Of a stretch of DNA of 64,000 nucleotides, positions 51,125 through 61,193 are shown in pieces. The notes under the pieces are model-generated. The model was not told the DNA's origin, did no database searches, and saw nothing but the letters and a program-made list of their open reading frames with translations. The stretch lies in contig CAAEAE010000051.1 of assembly GCA_900753715.1 (NCBI GenBank), positions 1-64,000 of the forward strand, read 5' to 3'. The DNA comes from an uncultured Roseburia sp. GTDB taxonomy: Bacteria > Bacillota_A > Clostridia > Lachnospirales > Lachnospiraceae. Position 1 is the first letter of the stretch. The number at the start of each line of letters is the position of its first letter. The position numbers and the translations under genes are program-made.

Positions 51125-52000
51125 TTATTTTGTTTTCTTGATATCTTCAATAATCTGTTCCTTGAGCTCTCTTGCCAGATCCTTGATACGCTTAGATGCT
51201 GCCGGTGTCTGCAAAATTCTTGCAATGCACTTGGAAGACACATCGTATTTCTTGTAATGTGCGGACATAACTGCAATCAGATAATCCATGGTAGTTGCGT
51301 CCATTCCACAGATTGGGAAATTCTCACTTGCAACTGCCTTGGTAAATCCTTCGTATGCCTGCTGGTAAAATGCTTCTTCCTGCTCCTTACATTCCTTGCG
51401 AAGCTTCTCGGCATCCGGTGCAGAAGCATCAATGTTTTCTGCCTTTCCGCGTAACAGCCATGCAATCTTTAAGCAGGTGTATGCCTTCTCACTGTTCTTT
51501 CCCTTCTTGACAATGGTACAAAACAGAGCTAACTTATAGCGCTCGATTGCAGAATCATAATCAAGTACCTTTGGCTCCACATCTCCATTTCCCTTGAATT
51601 TGGAGCAGACACCCTCTTTAATGAGTTTAATCTGTGCGCTGGTGAGATGTTCAAAATAACGGTCAAGCGCTGTATAACCGCAGTACGGGCAGGATAACAC
51701 ACCATATTTGTTGGTATCAATGTATTCATACCGCGGACGCAGGTCAAAATCCGGCTCAAGACGCTTTACTCTGCCGTTTTTAATCAGCTTTGTCTTGAAT
51801 ACCTTATCACATACGGTACAACGGATTGCCTTGTCTAACAGGAAACTCTCCTCAGAAGGAATTTCTTCCTTGACTTCTCCGTTCTCCGCTACACTCTTCT
51901 TCTTTTCATCCTCGAACAGATTCGTGGTATCATCTGCCTGGATTCCGAACTTCTCAAGTCCGGCAAGTAAATTCATATTTCCATCCATTTTTTTTACCAT
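51125..52000 (-). CDS. DUF2225 zinc-ribbon/TPR-like protein
   Basis: A 291-residue protein of the DUF2225 family (PF09986). After a polar N-terminus come two CxxC pairs, CTVCDKVF and CPYCGYTAL, which probably bind one zinc. A helical, TPR-like region follows (YKLALFCTIVKKGKNSEKAY, AFYQQAYEGFTKAVA). It starts 10 nt after glnS stops and belongs to the trpS-glnS unit. The function is unknown in the family. Start may be at 52000 or at the in-frame ATG 12 nt later. Confidence 0.82.
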   Translation of the reverse strand: MVKKMDGNMNLLAGLEKFGIQADDTTNLFEDEKKKSVAENGEVKEEIPSEESFLLDKAIRCTVCDKVFKTKLIKNGRVKRLEPDFDLRPRYEYIDTNKYGVLSCPYCGYTALDRYFEHLTSAQIKLIKEGVCSKFKGNGDVEPKVLDYDSAIERYKLALFCTIVKKGKNSEKAYTCLKIAWLLRGKAENIDASAPDAEKLRKECKEQEEAFYQQAYEGFTKAVASENFPICGMDATTMDYLIAVMSAHYKKYDVSSKCIARILQTPAASKRIKDLARELKEQIIEDIKKTK

Positions 52001-52010
52001 ACCTTTCTTT

Positions 52011-53678
52011 CTATGCGGTTGGCAGTTTAAACGAGCTCTTCAAAGAAACAATCCGGTTAAATACCAGATGCTCCGGTGTAGAATCCTTTGCATCCACACA
52101 GAAAAATCCCTGTCTTACAAACTGGAAACTGTCATAGGCTTCTGCATCTTTTAAGTTCTCTTCCAGCATACAATTTTTTAACACTGTCAGGGAATTTGGA
52201 TTCAGATTCAAACTGCCATCTTCATTATACACGCCTTTTTCCTCATCTACAATATTTTCATACAGACGGACTTCCGCCGGAACTGCGTGTGCTGCAGATA
52301 CCCACTGGATTGTTCCTTTTACCTTTCTGCCGTCCGGGCTGTTTCCGCCACGGGATGCCGGGTCGTAGGTACAGTGGATTTCGGTTACTTTTCCGTCCTC
52401 ATCTTTTACAAAACTGTTACAGGTTACAAAATAAGCATTCATCAGACGCACTTCATTGCCCGGGAACATACGGAAGTATTTCTTCGGCGGCTCCTCCATG
52501 AAGTCCTCTCTGTCGATGTAAAGTTCTCTGCCAAACGGCACTTTACGGCTCCCCAATGCTTCATTTTCGAGGTTATTTGTCACATCTAACTCTTCAACCT
52601 GCCCTTCCGGATAGTTGTCGATAATGACCTTTACCGGGTCTAAAATTGCCATCATACGTGGTTTCTTTAATTTTAAGTCTTCACGGATACAATATTCTAA
52701 CATTGCATAGTCAACAGAACTGTTTGCCTTTGATACGCCACAGAGTTCCACGAACATCTTGATGGATTCCGGTGTAAAGCCTCTTCTGCGAAGTGCTGCA
52801 ATGGAAACCAGTCTCGGGTCATCCCAGCCGTCTACGATTCCCTCTTCTACCAGACGCTTAATGTAACGTTTTCCGGTAACTACATTCGTGAGATATAATT
52901 TTGCAAACTCAATCTGTTTTGGTGGCATCTCATATTCAAGCTCACGTACTACCCAGTCATACAGCGGTCTGTGGTCCTCAAACTCCAGTGTGCAGATAGA
53001 ATGTGTGATTCCCTCAATTGCGTCCTCAATCGGATGTGCAAAATCATACATCGGATAGATGCACCATTTATCACCGGTTCTGTGATGATTCATATGTGCC
53101 ACACGGTAGATAACCGGATCTCTCATGTTGATGTTAGAAGAACTCATGTCAATCTTTGCACGAAGAACCTTTTCTCCGTCTGCAAACTTGCCGTTCTTCA
53201 TATCTTCAAATAATGCTAAGTTTTCTTCCACACTGCGGTTAGAAGACGGATCTTCCTTTCCCGGCTCCGTCAAAGTTCCACGGTACTCTCTGATTTCGTC
53301 TGCAGAAAGGTCTGACACGTATGCCTTGCCCTTTTTAATCAGCTTCACTGCTGCTTCATACATCTGGTCAAAATAATCGGACGCGAAGAACAGGCGGTCT
53401 TCCCAGTCTGCTCCTAACCATTCAATATCTGACTTAATTGCCTCTACGAACTCTGTCTTCTCCTTTGTCGGGTTCGTATCATCAAAACGAAGGTTGAATT
53501 TCCCGCCATACTTCTGCGCCAGCCCATAGTTTAAAAGGATGGACTTTGCATGTCCGATGTGAAGATAGCCATTTGGTTCCGGAGGAAATCTGGTGTGAAC
53601 TGTTTTGCAATGGCCTTCCTCTAAGTCTTTATCAATTATCATTTCAATAAAATTCTTTGAAACTGTTTCGTTTTCCAC
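52011..53678 (-). CDS. glnS: Glutamine--tRNA ligase
   Basis: A 555-residue Gln[21 protein letters not shown] (HIGH), FDDTNP and the anticodon-binding beta-barrels at the C-terminus. The KMSKS-equivalent reads [16 protein letters not shown] instead of the common VMSKR, with the Lys-Arg kept. Many Firmicutes lack GlnRS and make Gln-tRNA by transamidation, so its presence is characteristic of some Lachnospiraceae. It starts at ATG 53678, 13 nt after trpS, and is the middle gene of the unit. Confidence 0.95.
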   Translation of the reverse strand: MENETVSKNFIEMIIDKDLEEGHCKTVHTRFPPEPNGYLHIGHAKSILLNYGLAQKYGGKFNLRFDDTNPTKEKTEFVEAIKSDIEWLGADWEDRLFFASDYFDQMYEAAVKLIKKGKAYVSDLSADEIREYRGTLTEPGKEDPSSNRSVEENLALFEDMKNGKFADGEKVLRAKIDMSSSNINMRDPVIYRVAHMNHHRTGDKWCIYPMYDFAHPIEDAIEGITHSICTLEFEDHRPLYDWVVRELEYEMPPKQIEFAKLYLTNVVTGKRYIKRLVEEGIVDGWDDPRLVSIAALRRRGFTPESIKMFVELCGVSKANSSVDYAMLEYCIREDLKLKKPRMMAILDPVKVIIDNYPEGQVEELDVTNNLENEALGSRKVPFGRELYIDREDFMEEPPKKYFRMFPGNEVRLMNAYFVTCNSFVKDEDGKVTEIHCTYDPASRGGNSPDGRKVKGTIQWVSAAHAVPAEVRLYENIVDEEKGVYNEDGSLNLNPNSLTVLKNCMLEENLKDAEAYDSFQFVRQGFFCVDAKDSTPEHLVFNRIVSLKSSFKLPTA

Positions 53679-53691
53679 GATGCCTTACCTC

Positions 53692-54783
53692 CTAGTTATA
53701 TTTCTTCTTCTGTTCGTCTAAAAATTCCGCTGTATCGAAATAATCAATCTTCATGGCATGTTTTACTTCGGCAAGCGTCTTTGCAGCCTCTTCTTTCGCC
53801 ACTTCACTGCCCTTCTTTAAGATATCGTATACATCCTCGATATGTTTTTCGTATTCTTTTCTTCTGGCACGGATTGGGCTTAACTCCTCCTGTACCACAT
53901 TGTTTAAGAACTTCTTTACCTTGACATCGCCAAGTCCGCCACGTTTGTAGTGTGCTTTTAACTCATCAAGATTTGCATACTCCGGCAGATACTCCTCAAA
54001 ATGCTTCTGATTGCTGAATGCATCGAGATAAGTAAATACCGTGTTACCCTCTAATTTACCCGGGTCTTCGATACGGATATGATCCGGATCCGTAAACATG
54101 GACATAATCTTCTTCTTAACCTCTTCCTCCGGGTCAGACAGATAGATACAGTTTCCAAGGGACTTGCTCATTTTAGCTTTGCCGTCAATTCCCGGAAGGC
54201 GTAAGCATGCTTCATTCTCCGGAAGTAAAATCTTCGGATCCACCAGTGTCTCGCCATAAACAGTGTTAAATTTGTGTACGATTTCCTTGGTCTGCTCAAG
54301 CATCGGCATCTGGTCTTCTCCTACCGGAACAACCGTTGCCTTGAAGGCGGTAATATCTGCTGCCTGGCTGATTGGGTACGAGAAAAATCCAACCGGAATA
54401 CTTGCCTCAAAATTGCGCATCTGAATTTCAGATTTTACAGTAGGATTCCGCTGCAGACGGGATACCGTTACCAGATTCATATAATAAAAAGTCAGTTCTG
54501 TCAGCTCTGTCACATAAGACTGGATAAAAATATTGGATTTCGCCGGATCAATTCCCGCAGAAAGGTAATCGAGTGCTACCTCCATAATATTATCCCGCAC
54601 TTTTGCCGGATTATCTGCATTATCCGTCAATGCCTGTGCATCTGCAATCATAATAAAAATCTTGTCAAACTCGCCGGAATTCTGTAATTCCACGCGACGT
54701 CTTAAGGACCCTACATAATGTCCTACATGAAGTTTTCCGGTAGGACGGTCGCCAGTTAAAATAATCTGTTCTTTCTTTTCCAT
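53692..54783 (-). CDS. trpS: Tryptophan--tRNA ligase
   Basis: A 363-residue TrpRS with TGDRPTGKLHVGHYVGSL (HIGH equivalent), the KMSKSLGN motif and PVGEDQMPMLEQTKEI. It is a little longer than the Bacillus enzyme (about 330), with the extra helical tail rich in K/E. It starts at ATG 54783 with GAGGTAAT upstream. The promoter is only about 45 nt before the start, and the leader is too short for a T-box. Confidence 0.96.
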   Translation of the reverse strand: MEKKEQIILTGDRPTGKLHVGHYVGSLRRRVELQNSGEFDKIFIMIADAQALTDNADNPAKVRDNIMEVALDYLSAGIDPAKSNIFIQSYVTELTELTFYYMNLVTVSRLQRNPTVKSEIQMRNFEASIPVGFFSYPISQAADITAFKATVVPVGEDQMPMLEQTKEIVHKFNTVYGETLVDPKILLPENEACLRLPGIDGKAKMSKSLGNCIYLSDPEEEVKKKIMSMFTDPDHIRIEDPGKLEGNTVFTYLDAFSNQKHFEEYLPEYANLDELKAHYKRGGLGDVKVKKFLNNVVQEELSPIRARRKEYEKHIEDVYDILKKGSEVAKEEAAKTLAEVKHAMKIDYFDTAEFLDEQKKKYN

Positions 54784-54801
54784 ACATTACCTCTATCTAC
54801 C

Positions 54802-54858
54802 ATGCGCTTTTTGCGCATACTCTTTAGACATTATACACTGAAAAGCCCTTATCAGCAA
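54802..54858 (-). promoter_or_regulatory. trpS promoter and leader hairpin
   Basis: On the minus strand TTGCTG (54858-54853), 17 nt, TATAAT (54835-54830), just after the permease stop. A perfect hairpin ATGCGC-AAAAA-GCGCAT (54818-54802) lies between the start of transcription and the ribosome binding site. Confidence 0.7.
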
Positions 54859-54861
54859 GGA

Positions 54862-55842
54862 TTATCTTTCCTCACGGAAATAAGAGTTTCCAAGACTTGC
54901 AGGCGGCTGGCTTTCCTGTTTGTTGCGCTTGCTTGTGATAATAAGGACTACAATCGTCACAACATAAGGCAGCATCTTGCAAAGCTCCTGTGTTGCACGG
55001 TTTAAGCCTGGCAGATAAATATATAAAATATAAAGTCCGCCGAATAAAAGGGAGCCCCAGATAGCATTTGCCGGATTCCAGAGTGCAAGAATTACCACTG
55101 CAACCGCAAGCCATCCTCTGTCTCCAAATCCATTGTTTGACCAGGTTCCGCCAAGATATTCCATTACGAAGTATAATCCTCCGAGTCCCGCAATCGCAGC
55201 ACCGCATACGGTTGCCACATATTTATAGCGGGAAACATTGATTCCGGCTGCATCTGCTGTTGCCGGGCTTTCTCCTACCGCACGAAGATTTAATCCGCGG
55301 CGTGTTCTCTTTAAGAAATACGTAATAAAAACAGCAAGTACAATCGCAAGGTATGTCAAAAAGCCATAAGAGAACAGCAAATCTCCCACAAAAGGGATTG
55401 CCGATAATCCCGGAATTTTTGCACGAAAAGCTGCTGCTGTCGTTGCAACCGAAATCTGGCCTACACCACCGGCAAGTTTTGAGATAGAGCCTCCGAAGAA
55501 ATTACCAAATCCAACACCAAATGTGGTCAGTGCAAGACCTACCACATTCTGATTTGCACGCAGTGTAATGGTAAGGAAGCTGTAAATAAGACCACCGAAT
55601 GCCGCTACAAGCAGAGCGCATACCACCGCAATCAAAAGTCCGACAAACCCATTCGGGTTTTGGGTTCCGTTCTCATAAAAGAATGCACCCATCAGTCCGG
55701 CGATTCCGCCCATATACATGATTCCGGGGATTCCAAGATTCAGATTACCGGATTTTTCGGTGAGGATTTCCCCTGTTGCGCCAAACAGGATGGCAATGCC
55801 CTGTCCAATGGCTTTCTGGATAAATGTCAAAATCAGATTCAT
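54862..55842 (-). CDS. BmpA-type nucleoside ABC importer, permease 2
   Basis: A 326-residue permease with about nine membrane helices. The N-terminal ILFGATGEILTEKSGNLNLG and the later RRGLNLRAVGESPATADAAG are typical of the YufQ/NupQ group (branched-chain-type permeases of the Med/BmpA nucleoside importer). It begins 1 nt after the other permease stops and is the last gene of the operon. Confidence 0.92.
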   Translation of the reverse strand: MNLILTFIQKAIGQGIAILFGATGEILTEKSGNLNLGIPGIMYMGGIAGLMGAFFYENGTQNPNGFVGLLIAVVCALLVAAFGGLIYSFLTITLRANQNVVGLALTTFGVGFGNFFGGSISKLAGGVGQISVATTAAAFRAKIPGLSAIPFVGDLLFSYGFLTYLAIVLAVFITYFLKRTRRGLNLRAVGESPATADAAGINVSRYKYVATVCGAAIAGLGGLYFVMEYLGGTWSNNGFGDRGWLAVAVVILALWNPANAIWGSLLFGGLYILYIYLPGLNRATQELCKMLPYVVTIVVLIITSKRNKQESQPPASLGNSYFREER

Positions 55843-56955
55843 TTATGCTTCCTCCTTCCGGTTTTTGCCAAACTCAAGCTTATAATTGATAAAAAATTCA
55901 CAACCAATCAAAAAGAACAGTAAAATTCCCGTAATGATATCTGATGCGTTCTCATTGAGCCCAAACTGGGATGCAATCTGGATGGAGCCCTGCTGCATAA
56001 ACACTAAGAATGCAGACACCAAAATCATCGCAAACGGATTAAACTTTGACATCCATGCCACGATAATGGCAGTAAATCCGCGTCCGCCCGCGGTACTTGT
56101 AGAAATCGTATGGCTTGCACCACTTACAATCAGACTTCCTGCAAATCCACAGATAGCACCGGAAATCATCATGGTACGGATAATGACTTTTTTGACATTG
56201 ATTCCCGCATAGCGCGCAGTACTCTGGCTTTCTCCTACAACTGCAATCTCATATCCCTGTTTGCTGCATTTCATATAGATAAACATTCCAATCGTTAAAA
56301 CCATTACCAGAATCACGTTTAAGCCATAGGTGCTTCCGAATACGCTCGGAAACCATCCTTTCTGTGTTGCTGCATTGATAATTCCAACCGTGTTAGACCC
56401 GGCAGGATTCTCCCAGAACACGATGGCAAATGTCACAATCTGCATGGCAACATAGTTTAACATCAAGGTAAACAACGTTTCATTTGTATTAAAATATGCC
56501 TTAAACACAGCCGGAATCAGTCCCCAGATCATACCTGCTGCTGTACTTGCCACAAAAATCACCAGCAACAAAAGCCAGTTTGGCATCGCATTGCCACAGT
56601 ATATCATCAATGCCGCACTCGTCATGCCGCCCATTAAAATCTGTCCCTCTGCACCGATATTCCAGAATTTCATCTTAAATGCCGGTGTCAGACCGATTGC
56701 AATACACAAAAGTACCATCGTCTCACGAATTGTTGTCCAGACGCGACGCTTCGTTCCTACTGCACCGTCTATAATTCCTGCATAGACTTCAAGCGGATTC
56801 TGCTTTGTGATTGCCACTATCACAAGTGCTGCCACTACAAGTGAAAGTGCTACGGCAATCAACCGGATTGCCCATGCTTTTCCCATGCTTATGGTGTCCC
56901 GCTTTACCATATGTACTGCAGGTTCTTTCGTATGAACTGTTATCTCTTTACTCAT
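55843..56955 (-). CDS. BmpA-type nucleoside ABC importer, permease 1
   Basis: A 370-residue permease of the YufP/NupP group, larger because of an N-terminal extension and first helix (WAIRLIAVALSLVVAALVIV). Markers: FKMKFWNIGAEGQILMGG, CSKQGYEIAVVGESQSTARY. It starts within the last 8 nt of the ATPase gene, so translation is coupled. It should pair with the other permease to form the membrane channel. Confidence 0.92.
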   Translation of the reverse strand: MSKEITVHTKEPAVHMVKRDTISMGKAWAIRLIAVALSLVVAALVIVAITKQNPLEVYAGIIDGAVGTKRRVWTTIRETMVLLCIAIGLTPAFKMKFWNIGAEGQILMGGMTSAALMIYCGNAMPNWLLLLVIFVASTAAGMIWGLIPAVFKAYFNTNETLFTLMLNYVAMQIVTFAIVFWENPAGSNTVGIINAATQKGWFPSVFGSTYGLNVILVMVLTIGMFIYMKCSKQGYEIAVVGESQSTARYAGINVKKVIIRTMMISGAICGFAGSLIVSGASHTISTSTAGGRGFTAIIVAWMSKFNPFAMILVSAFLVFMQQGSIQIASQFGLNENASDIITGILLFFLIGCEFFINYKLEFGKNRKEEA

Positions 56956-58483
56956 TGGTCTGTTTCTCCTCTCCGCCCGTCATCATCCGTCCGAGTTTTT
57001 CCTTGGTTGCGGTTCTTGCATCTACCACACCGACTGCTTTTCCTCCGCACAATACCAGAATTTTATCACATAATTCCAGCAGTACATCGAGGTCTTCCCC
57101 TACACAGATGACTGCCACACCTTTCTCCTTCTGCTCATTTAAGAGGTTATAAATCGTATAGGAAGAGTTGATATCGAGTCCACGCACCGGATACGCTACC
57201 ATCAGTACCGTTGGATTTGACGCAATCTCACGTCCCACCAGAATCTTCTGCACATTTCCACCGGATAATCTCCGAACCGGTGTTTCCACACCTGGTGTTA
57301 CCACCTCAAGCTTGTCGACAATCTCTTCCGCTAACTTTTTCGGAGCCTTACGGTCTGCAAAGAAATGTCCGCCCTCTTTATAGCTTCGAATCATCATATT
57401 ATCCGTCAAATCCATGGAACCGACTAATCCCATGCCAAGTCTGTCCTCCGGGACGAAAGAAAGTGTTATTCCAAGTTTTTTGATTTCTTCCGCCTTCATG
57501 TCCGAAATCTTTTTGATTTCTCCGTCCGGTGCGTCGTAAAGGATCTCACCGCTTTCAATCGTCTGAAGTCCTGCAATAGACTCTAACAACTCCTTCTGAC
57601 CACTTCCTGCGATTCCAGCCACACCGAGGATTTCTCCGCTGTATGCCGTCATGGACACTTCCTTAAGGACATTCATGCCCTCCTTATTCCGACAGGTAAC
57701 ACCGCGCATCTCAATCCGTTTCTCGGCGCCTACCGGCTCTGTGCGGTTAATATCGAGCACTACCTTTTCTCCTACCATCATTTCAGTTAAAGAATCCACG
57801 GTAGCCGTCTTTGTCTCTACCGTTCCGATATATTTTCCCTTGCGGAGCACGGCAACGCGGTCGGATAATTCAAGTACCTCGTTTAATTTGTGTGTAATGA
57901 TAATAATGGATTTTCCGGCATCCCGCATATTCCGAAGAACCTGAAACAGTTTTTCCGTCTCCTGCGGCGTTAATACAGCGGTCGGCTCGTCCAGAATCAG
58001 AATATCCGCACCGCGGTACAATACCTTTACGATTTCAACGGTCTGTTTTTCCGAAACAGACATATTGTAAATTTTCTGAGCCGGATTTAATTCAAACCCG
58101 TATTTTTCTGTCAGCTCGCCGATTTCTTTTTCAATCTGTTTCATGTTGAGACGCTGTTTTCCCGAAAGACCCAGGACAATGTTTTCCGCAGCCGTCAGAA
58201 CGTTGATAAGCTTGAAATGCTGATGAATCATTCCAATTCCAAGGGCGAATGAATCTTTTGGAGAACGAATGGTCACTTTTTCCCCATTCACAGAGATTTC
58301 CCCCTCATCGGGAAAATAAATTCCGGAAAGAATGTTCATCAACGTAGTTTTTCCACTACCATTCTCTCCCAGGACAGAAAGGATTTCCCCTCTCCTTAAG
58401 GTGAGATTCACATTGTCATTTGCAATCACCTCACCAAACCGTTTTGTTACGTTTTTCAATTCAATCGCATTTATCGATTCCAC
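56948..58483 (-). CDS. BmpA-type nucleoside ABC importer, ATP-binding protein
   Basis: A 511-residue double ABC ATPase. Domain 1 has Walker A GENGSGKTT, signature-like MSVSEKQTVEIVKVL and Walker B ILILDEPTAVLTPQE. Domain 2 has a degenerate Walker A GIAGSGQKEL and RLSGGNVQKILVGREIA, as in YufO/NupO and RbsA. The frame is open to 58705, but the protein begins at GTG 58483 (GAGGAGG about 10 nt upstream), at VESINAIELKNVTKRFGEV. A 97-nt gap with a strong hairpin separates it from the binding-protein gene. Confidence 0.93.
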   Translation of the reverse strand: MESINAIELKNVTKRFGEVIANDNVNLTLRRGEILSVLGENGSGKTTLMNILSGIYFPDEGEISVNGEKVTIRSPKDSFALGIGMIHQHFKLINVLTAAENIVLGLSGKQRLNMKQIEKEIGELTEKYGFELNPAQKIYNMSVSEKQTVEIVKVLYRGADILILDEPTAVLTPQETEKLFQVLRNMRDAGKSIIIITHKLNEVLELSDRVAVLRKGKYIGTVETKTATVDSLTEMMVGEKVVLDINRTEPVGAEKRIEMRGVTCRNKEGMNVLKEVSMTAYSGEILGVAGIAGSGQKELLESIAGLQTIESGEILYDAPDGEIKKISDMKAEEIKKLGITLSFVPEDRLGMGLVGSMDLTDNMMIRSYKEGGHFFADRKAPKKLAEEIVDKLEVVTPGVETPVRRLSGGNVQKILVGREIASNPTVLMVAYPVRGLDINSSYTIYNLLNEQKEKGVAVICVGEDLDVLLELCDKILVLCGGKAVGVVDARTATKEKLGRMMTGGEEKQTNE

Positions 58484-58510
58484 AAAATAATCCTCCTCTA
58501 ACGTAAAGTT

Positions 58511-58548
58511 GCGGAGCTGCAGAAAACATGAGTTTTCCGCAGTTCCGC
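58511..58548 (-). promoter_or_regulatory. Intercistronic hairpin between binding protein and ATPase genes
   Basis: 17-nt arms GCGGAACTGCGGAAAAC / GTTTTCTGCAGCTCCGC (minus strand, two G-U pairs) with a 4-nt loop and no T-run. It probably stabilises or partly terminates the binding-protein message. Confidence 0.7.
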
Positions 58549-58580
58549 TGTATTTATCATGCTGACAATTCTGATTTGGT

Positions 58581-59840
58581 TTATTGTACAGAGGTAATAC
58601 CGTCAATAATAATGTCGAATGACGGAGCAGATGCAAGTTCTGACTCGTGGTAGTATCCGTCAGAAACATAAGCCTCATATTTTGCATAATCGCCACCCTC
58701 AGCAATCAGATCCTCTAAAGAAGAACCATTTACGGTAAATGTAGAGGTATCAAATACATGGATGGAGCCGTCAATAATACCAGCTTCCACTTCAGAAACC
58801 TTCTCAGCAGTTCCCTCTGCGACTGTATTGCTGTTTAAATCTGTAATTGCGACAGCGCCCTCTGCAAATCCCTTGCACCAGTCTGTATCAATTGCTTTTC
58901 CGTCAACAACACACTGTACTGCATATGTATAGTAAGGACCCCAGTTGTTTGCTGCGGAAGTCAAAGCACTGTCCGGAGCAACAGAAATCATATCAACATT
59001 GTAGCCGACACATGGGACACCTTTTTCCTGGCAGGCACTCGGTGCTCCGGTGGTATCTGCATGCTGGCTGATTAAAACACATCCATCATCGATAAGTTTG
59101 GTTGCAACTTCTGCCTCAGCAGACATATCTGCCCAGCTGTTCGTGTACTGTACTTCCATCGTTGCTGACGGACATACACTTTTTGCACCAAGATAGAAAG
59201 AAGTAAATCCGGAAATAACCTCTGCATACGGGAATGCACCTACATAACCGATTTTTGCAGTATCTTCGGTAATCTCGCCATTTGCAATCATCTCATTTAA
59301 TTTCATTCCGGCAACAACTCCGGATACATAACGTGATTCATAAATAGAAGTAAAATAATTATGCATATTGGAAAGTCCGCTTCCTGCTGCCTGATAACCA
59401 GTTGCATGACAGAACTGTACATCCGGGAATTCTGCCGCTGCCTGTAACACATAGGACTCGTGGCCAAAACTTGTTGCAAAAATAATATTGCATCCCTGAT
59501 CTGCAAGATCCGTTACCGCATCTGCACAGGACTCGTCCTCCGGAATCAGGGTCTTCTCAATTATTTGAGAATCACTTAATCCAAGTGCTTCCTGCATCTC
59601 GTCAATACCTGCCATATGTGCGGCAGTATAACCTTCGTTCTCATCGCCGATGTAAATGACACCAACCTTAACATCTGATGCTGCTACTCCTGCACCGGCA
59701 TCGTTGCTGCTTTCCTGTTCGGTAGAGCCTGCTGCACTGTTATCTCCCGCAGAAGCATTTCCGCTGTTGTCAGAGCCACATCCTGCTGCCAGAGAAACAG
59801 TAAGACCTAACGCAAGTAATACACTCAATGTCTTTTTCAT
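58581..59840 (-). CDS. BMP-family nucleoside-binding lipoprotein
   Basis: A 419-residue lipoprotein (lipobox LAAGCG, Cys about residue 21). After a Ser/Gly/Ala-rich linker, the BMP domain starts DVKVGVIYIGDENEGYTAA and includes IIFATSFGHESYVLQAAAEF and GYNVDMISVAPDSALTS. BMP proteins (PnrA, Med, YufN) bind purine nucleosides or related ligands. The frame is open to 59858, but ATG 59840 begins the signal peptide (MKKTLSVLLALGL) with GAGGAGG upstream. First gene of the importer operon, with its own promoter. Confidence 0.92.
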   Translation of the reverse strand: MKKTLSVLLALGLTVSLAAGCGSDNSGNASAGDNSAAGSTEQESSNDAGAGVAASDVKVGVIYIGDENEGYTAAHMAGIDEMQEALGLSDSQIIEKTLIPEDESCADAVTDLADQGCNIIFATSFGHESYVLQAAAEFPDVQFCHATGYQAAGSGLSNMHNYFTSIYESRYVSGVVAGMKLNEMIANGEITEDTAKIGYVGAFPYAEVISGFTSFYLGAKSVCPSATMEVQYTNSWADMSAEAEVATKLIDDGCVLISQHADTTGAPSACQEKGVPCVGYNVDMISVAPDSALTSAANNWGPYYTYAVQCVVDGKAIDTDWCKGFAEGAVAITDLNSNTVAEGTAEKVSEVEAGIIDGSIHVFDTSTFTVNGSSLEDLIAEGGDYAKYEAYVSDGYYHESELASAPSFDIIIDGITSVQ

Positions 59841-59882
59841 GAATTTTTTCCTCCTCATGTGTTTTTCACGAAATACAAACTC

Positions 59883-59911
59883 AATTTATCACACTCTATT
59901 TTTTGCGTCAA
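59883..59911 (-). promoter_or_regulatory. Promoter of the nucleoside importer operon
   Basis: TTGACG (59911-59906), 17 nt, TAAATT (59888-59883) on the minus strand, 43 nt before ATG 59840. No purine-riboswitch structure was seen in the short leader. Confidence 0.65.
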
Positions 59912-59924
59912 TAGACTATCTTCC

Positions 59925-61028
59925 CTATTTCTGGAAAATATGAATGATTCCCTGGTCATTTAAATTTTTTAGTAACGCAGCTGCCAGAGGTGCCCCAATC
60001 ATTCCTGGAATTCCAAAGAATTTGAGCCCAACAAACATACAGGGAAGCGTGACAATCGGTGAAAGCCCTATCTGCTTTCCAACTAACTTCGGCTCCACCA
60101 CATTGCGGATAACGGTAATTACCACATAAAGCACCAGAATTCCGGCTCCCATGCGGATATCCCCGACAATGATGGCAATCACGCCCCACGGCACTAGCAC
60201 GGTTCCTGTTCCAAGCACCGGCAGGATATCGAGCACCGCTATCACAAATGCTATCACAAGCGCTCCTTCCACCCGCAGCAGCAAAAGTCCCGCGAAAAGT
60301 TCTGCAAATGTAAGTGTTAAAATAATGCCATACGAAAAAACAAACCTGCCAAACATATGAAGCATATTTTTTTTGCAGTCAAATATCAATTTTCTTTTTT
60401 TATCCGGAAACTGTCTTGCAAGAAATGCCATCATCGTATGATAATCAAGTTCCATAAACACTGTAGCAATCACCGTAAATAACACCTTTAAACAGATGCC
60501 GGGGATTCCCATGGCAGCCTCCGAAAGCTTTTTCATCACACTGTCGTTCACTCCGTCCAACACTTTTCCTGCCCGTTCCAAAAGCCCCGATGTCTCCCTG
60601 CCAAATAGTTTTGCCGTCTCCCCATCCATTCCAAAAAATGCCGTCTCCACCCGCTCAGCAATGCTCTCAAGCGCCGGAAGCATCGTGTCCGTCAGAAAAG
60701 ATGCTGCACCAAGCATCGAGTCATATGCCAACGTTATGATACGGGCACCCAAAAGATAGCAGAGCACCCCTACCGCCGCATACAATAGCAGTACACATCC
60801 CACCGCCGCAGCGCCTCGCTTCAGACGGCATTTTGCTGCAATAAAATCGACCGGCTTTGTCAACAATACTGCCACAAGAAAAGCGATTGCAAACGGAAAC
60901 AGCACCGACCCAAGCAGTTTCAAAAGAAACACTGCCCCTGCAATCCATACTCCCCAGTATGCAACTCCTGTCAAAAATTCCCGCTGTCTGCGTATCTTCT
61001 CTTCCCGTTCCATTCCGTTTCCTTCCAT
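59925..61028 (-). CDS. AI-2E family / YtvI-like permease
   Basis: A 367-residue protein of the AI-2E (PF01594) family with about eight membrane helices: a first pair (VWIAGAVFLLKLLGSVLFPF, IAFLVAVLLTKP), a soluble amphipathic region (about 95-165), and the C-terminal helices with VLDILPVLGTGTVLVPWG, the family signature. Length and the paired N-terminal helices are close to the sporulation membrane protein YtvI. The name AI-2E covers transporters of many kinds, so the substrate is not known. It may start at 61028 or at ATG 61013; both have purine-rich sequence upstream. Confidence 0.87.
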   Translation of the reverse strand: MEGNGMEREEKIRRQREFLTGVAYWGVWIAGAVFLLKLLGSVLFPFAIAFLVAVLLTKPVDFIAAKCRLKRGAAAVGCVLLLYAAVGVLCYLLGARIITLAYDSMLGAASFLTDTMLPALESIAERVETAFFGMDGETAKLFGRETSGLLERAGKVLDGVNDSVMKKLSEAAMGIPGICLKVLFTVIATVFMELDYHTMMAFLARQFPDKKRKLIFDCKKNMLHMFGRFVFSYGIILTLTFAELFAGLLLLRVEGALVIAFVIAVLDILPVLGTGTVLVPWGVIAIIVGDIRMGAGILVLYVVITVIRNVVEPKLVGKQIGLSPIVTLPCMFVGLKFFGIPGMIGAPLAAALLKNLNDQGIIHIFQK

Positions 61029-61122
61029 GCAGCCTCAATTCATTTTATGGTTCTTCCTCTTTATCATTCCCACTTCCCGCACAACTATGAAAAGAATCCT
61101 GCCGTGTTTTCTACAACGTAAA

Positions 61123-61159
61123 ATACCCTCCTTACTGGTTTGTCCAGTAAAGAGGGTAT
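61123..61159. terminator. Terminator after the lactonase gene
   Basis: ATACCCTC-TTACTGG / CCAGTAA-GAGGGTAT stem with a short loop. On the minus strand TTTT follows, 35 nt after the lactonase stop. Confidence 0.75.
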
Positions 61160-61193
61160 CTATCACTTTCGTATGAAACTTCTGAAGAATAAA

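Noticed and set aside
54784..54861. T-box riboswitch upstream of trpS
   Set aside because: The promoter -10 is only about 47 nt from the start codon, too short for a T-box; only a small hairpin is present.
59841..59924. Purine riboswitch before the nucleoside importer
   Set aside because: The leader after the -10 is about 40 nt with no aptamer-like stems.
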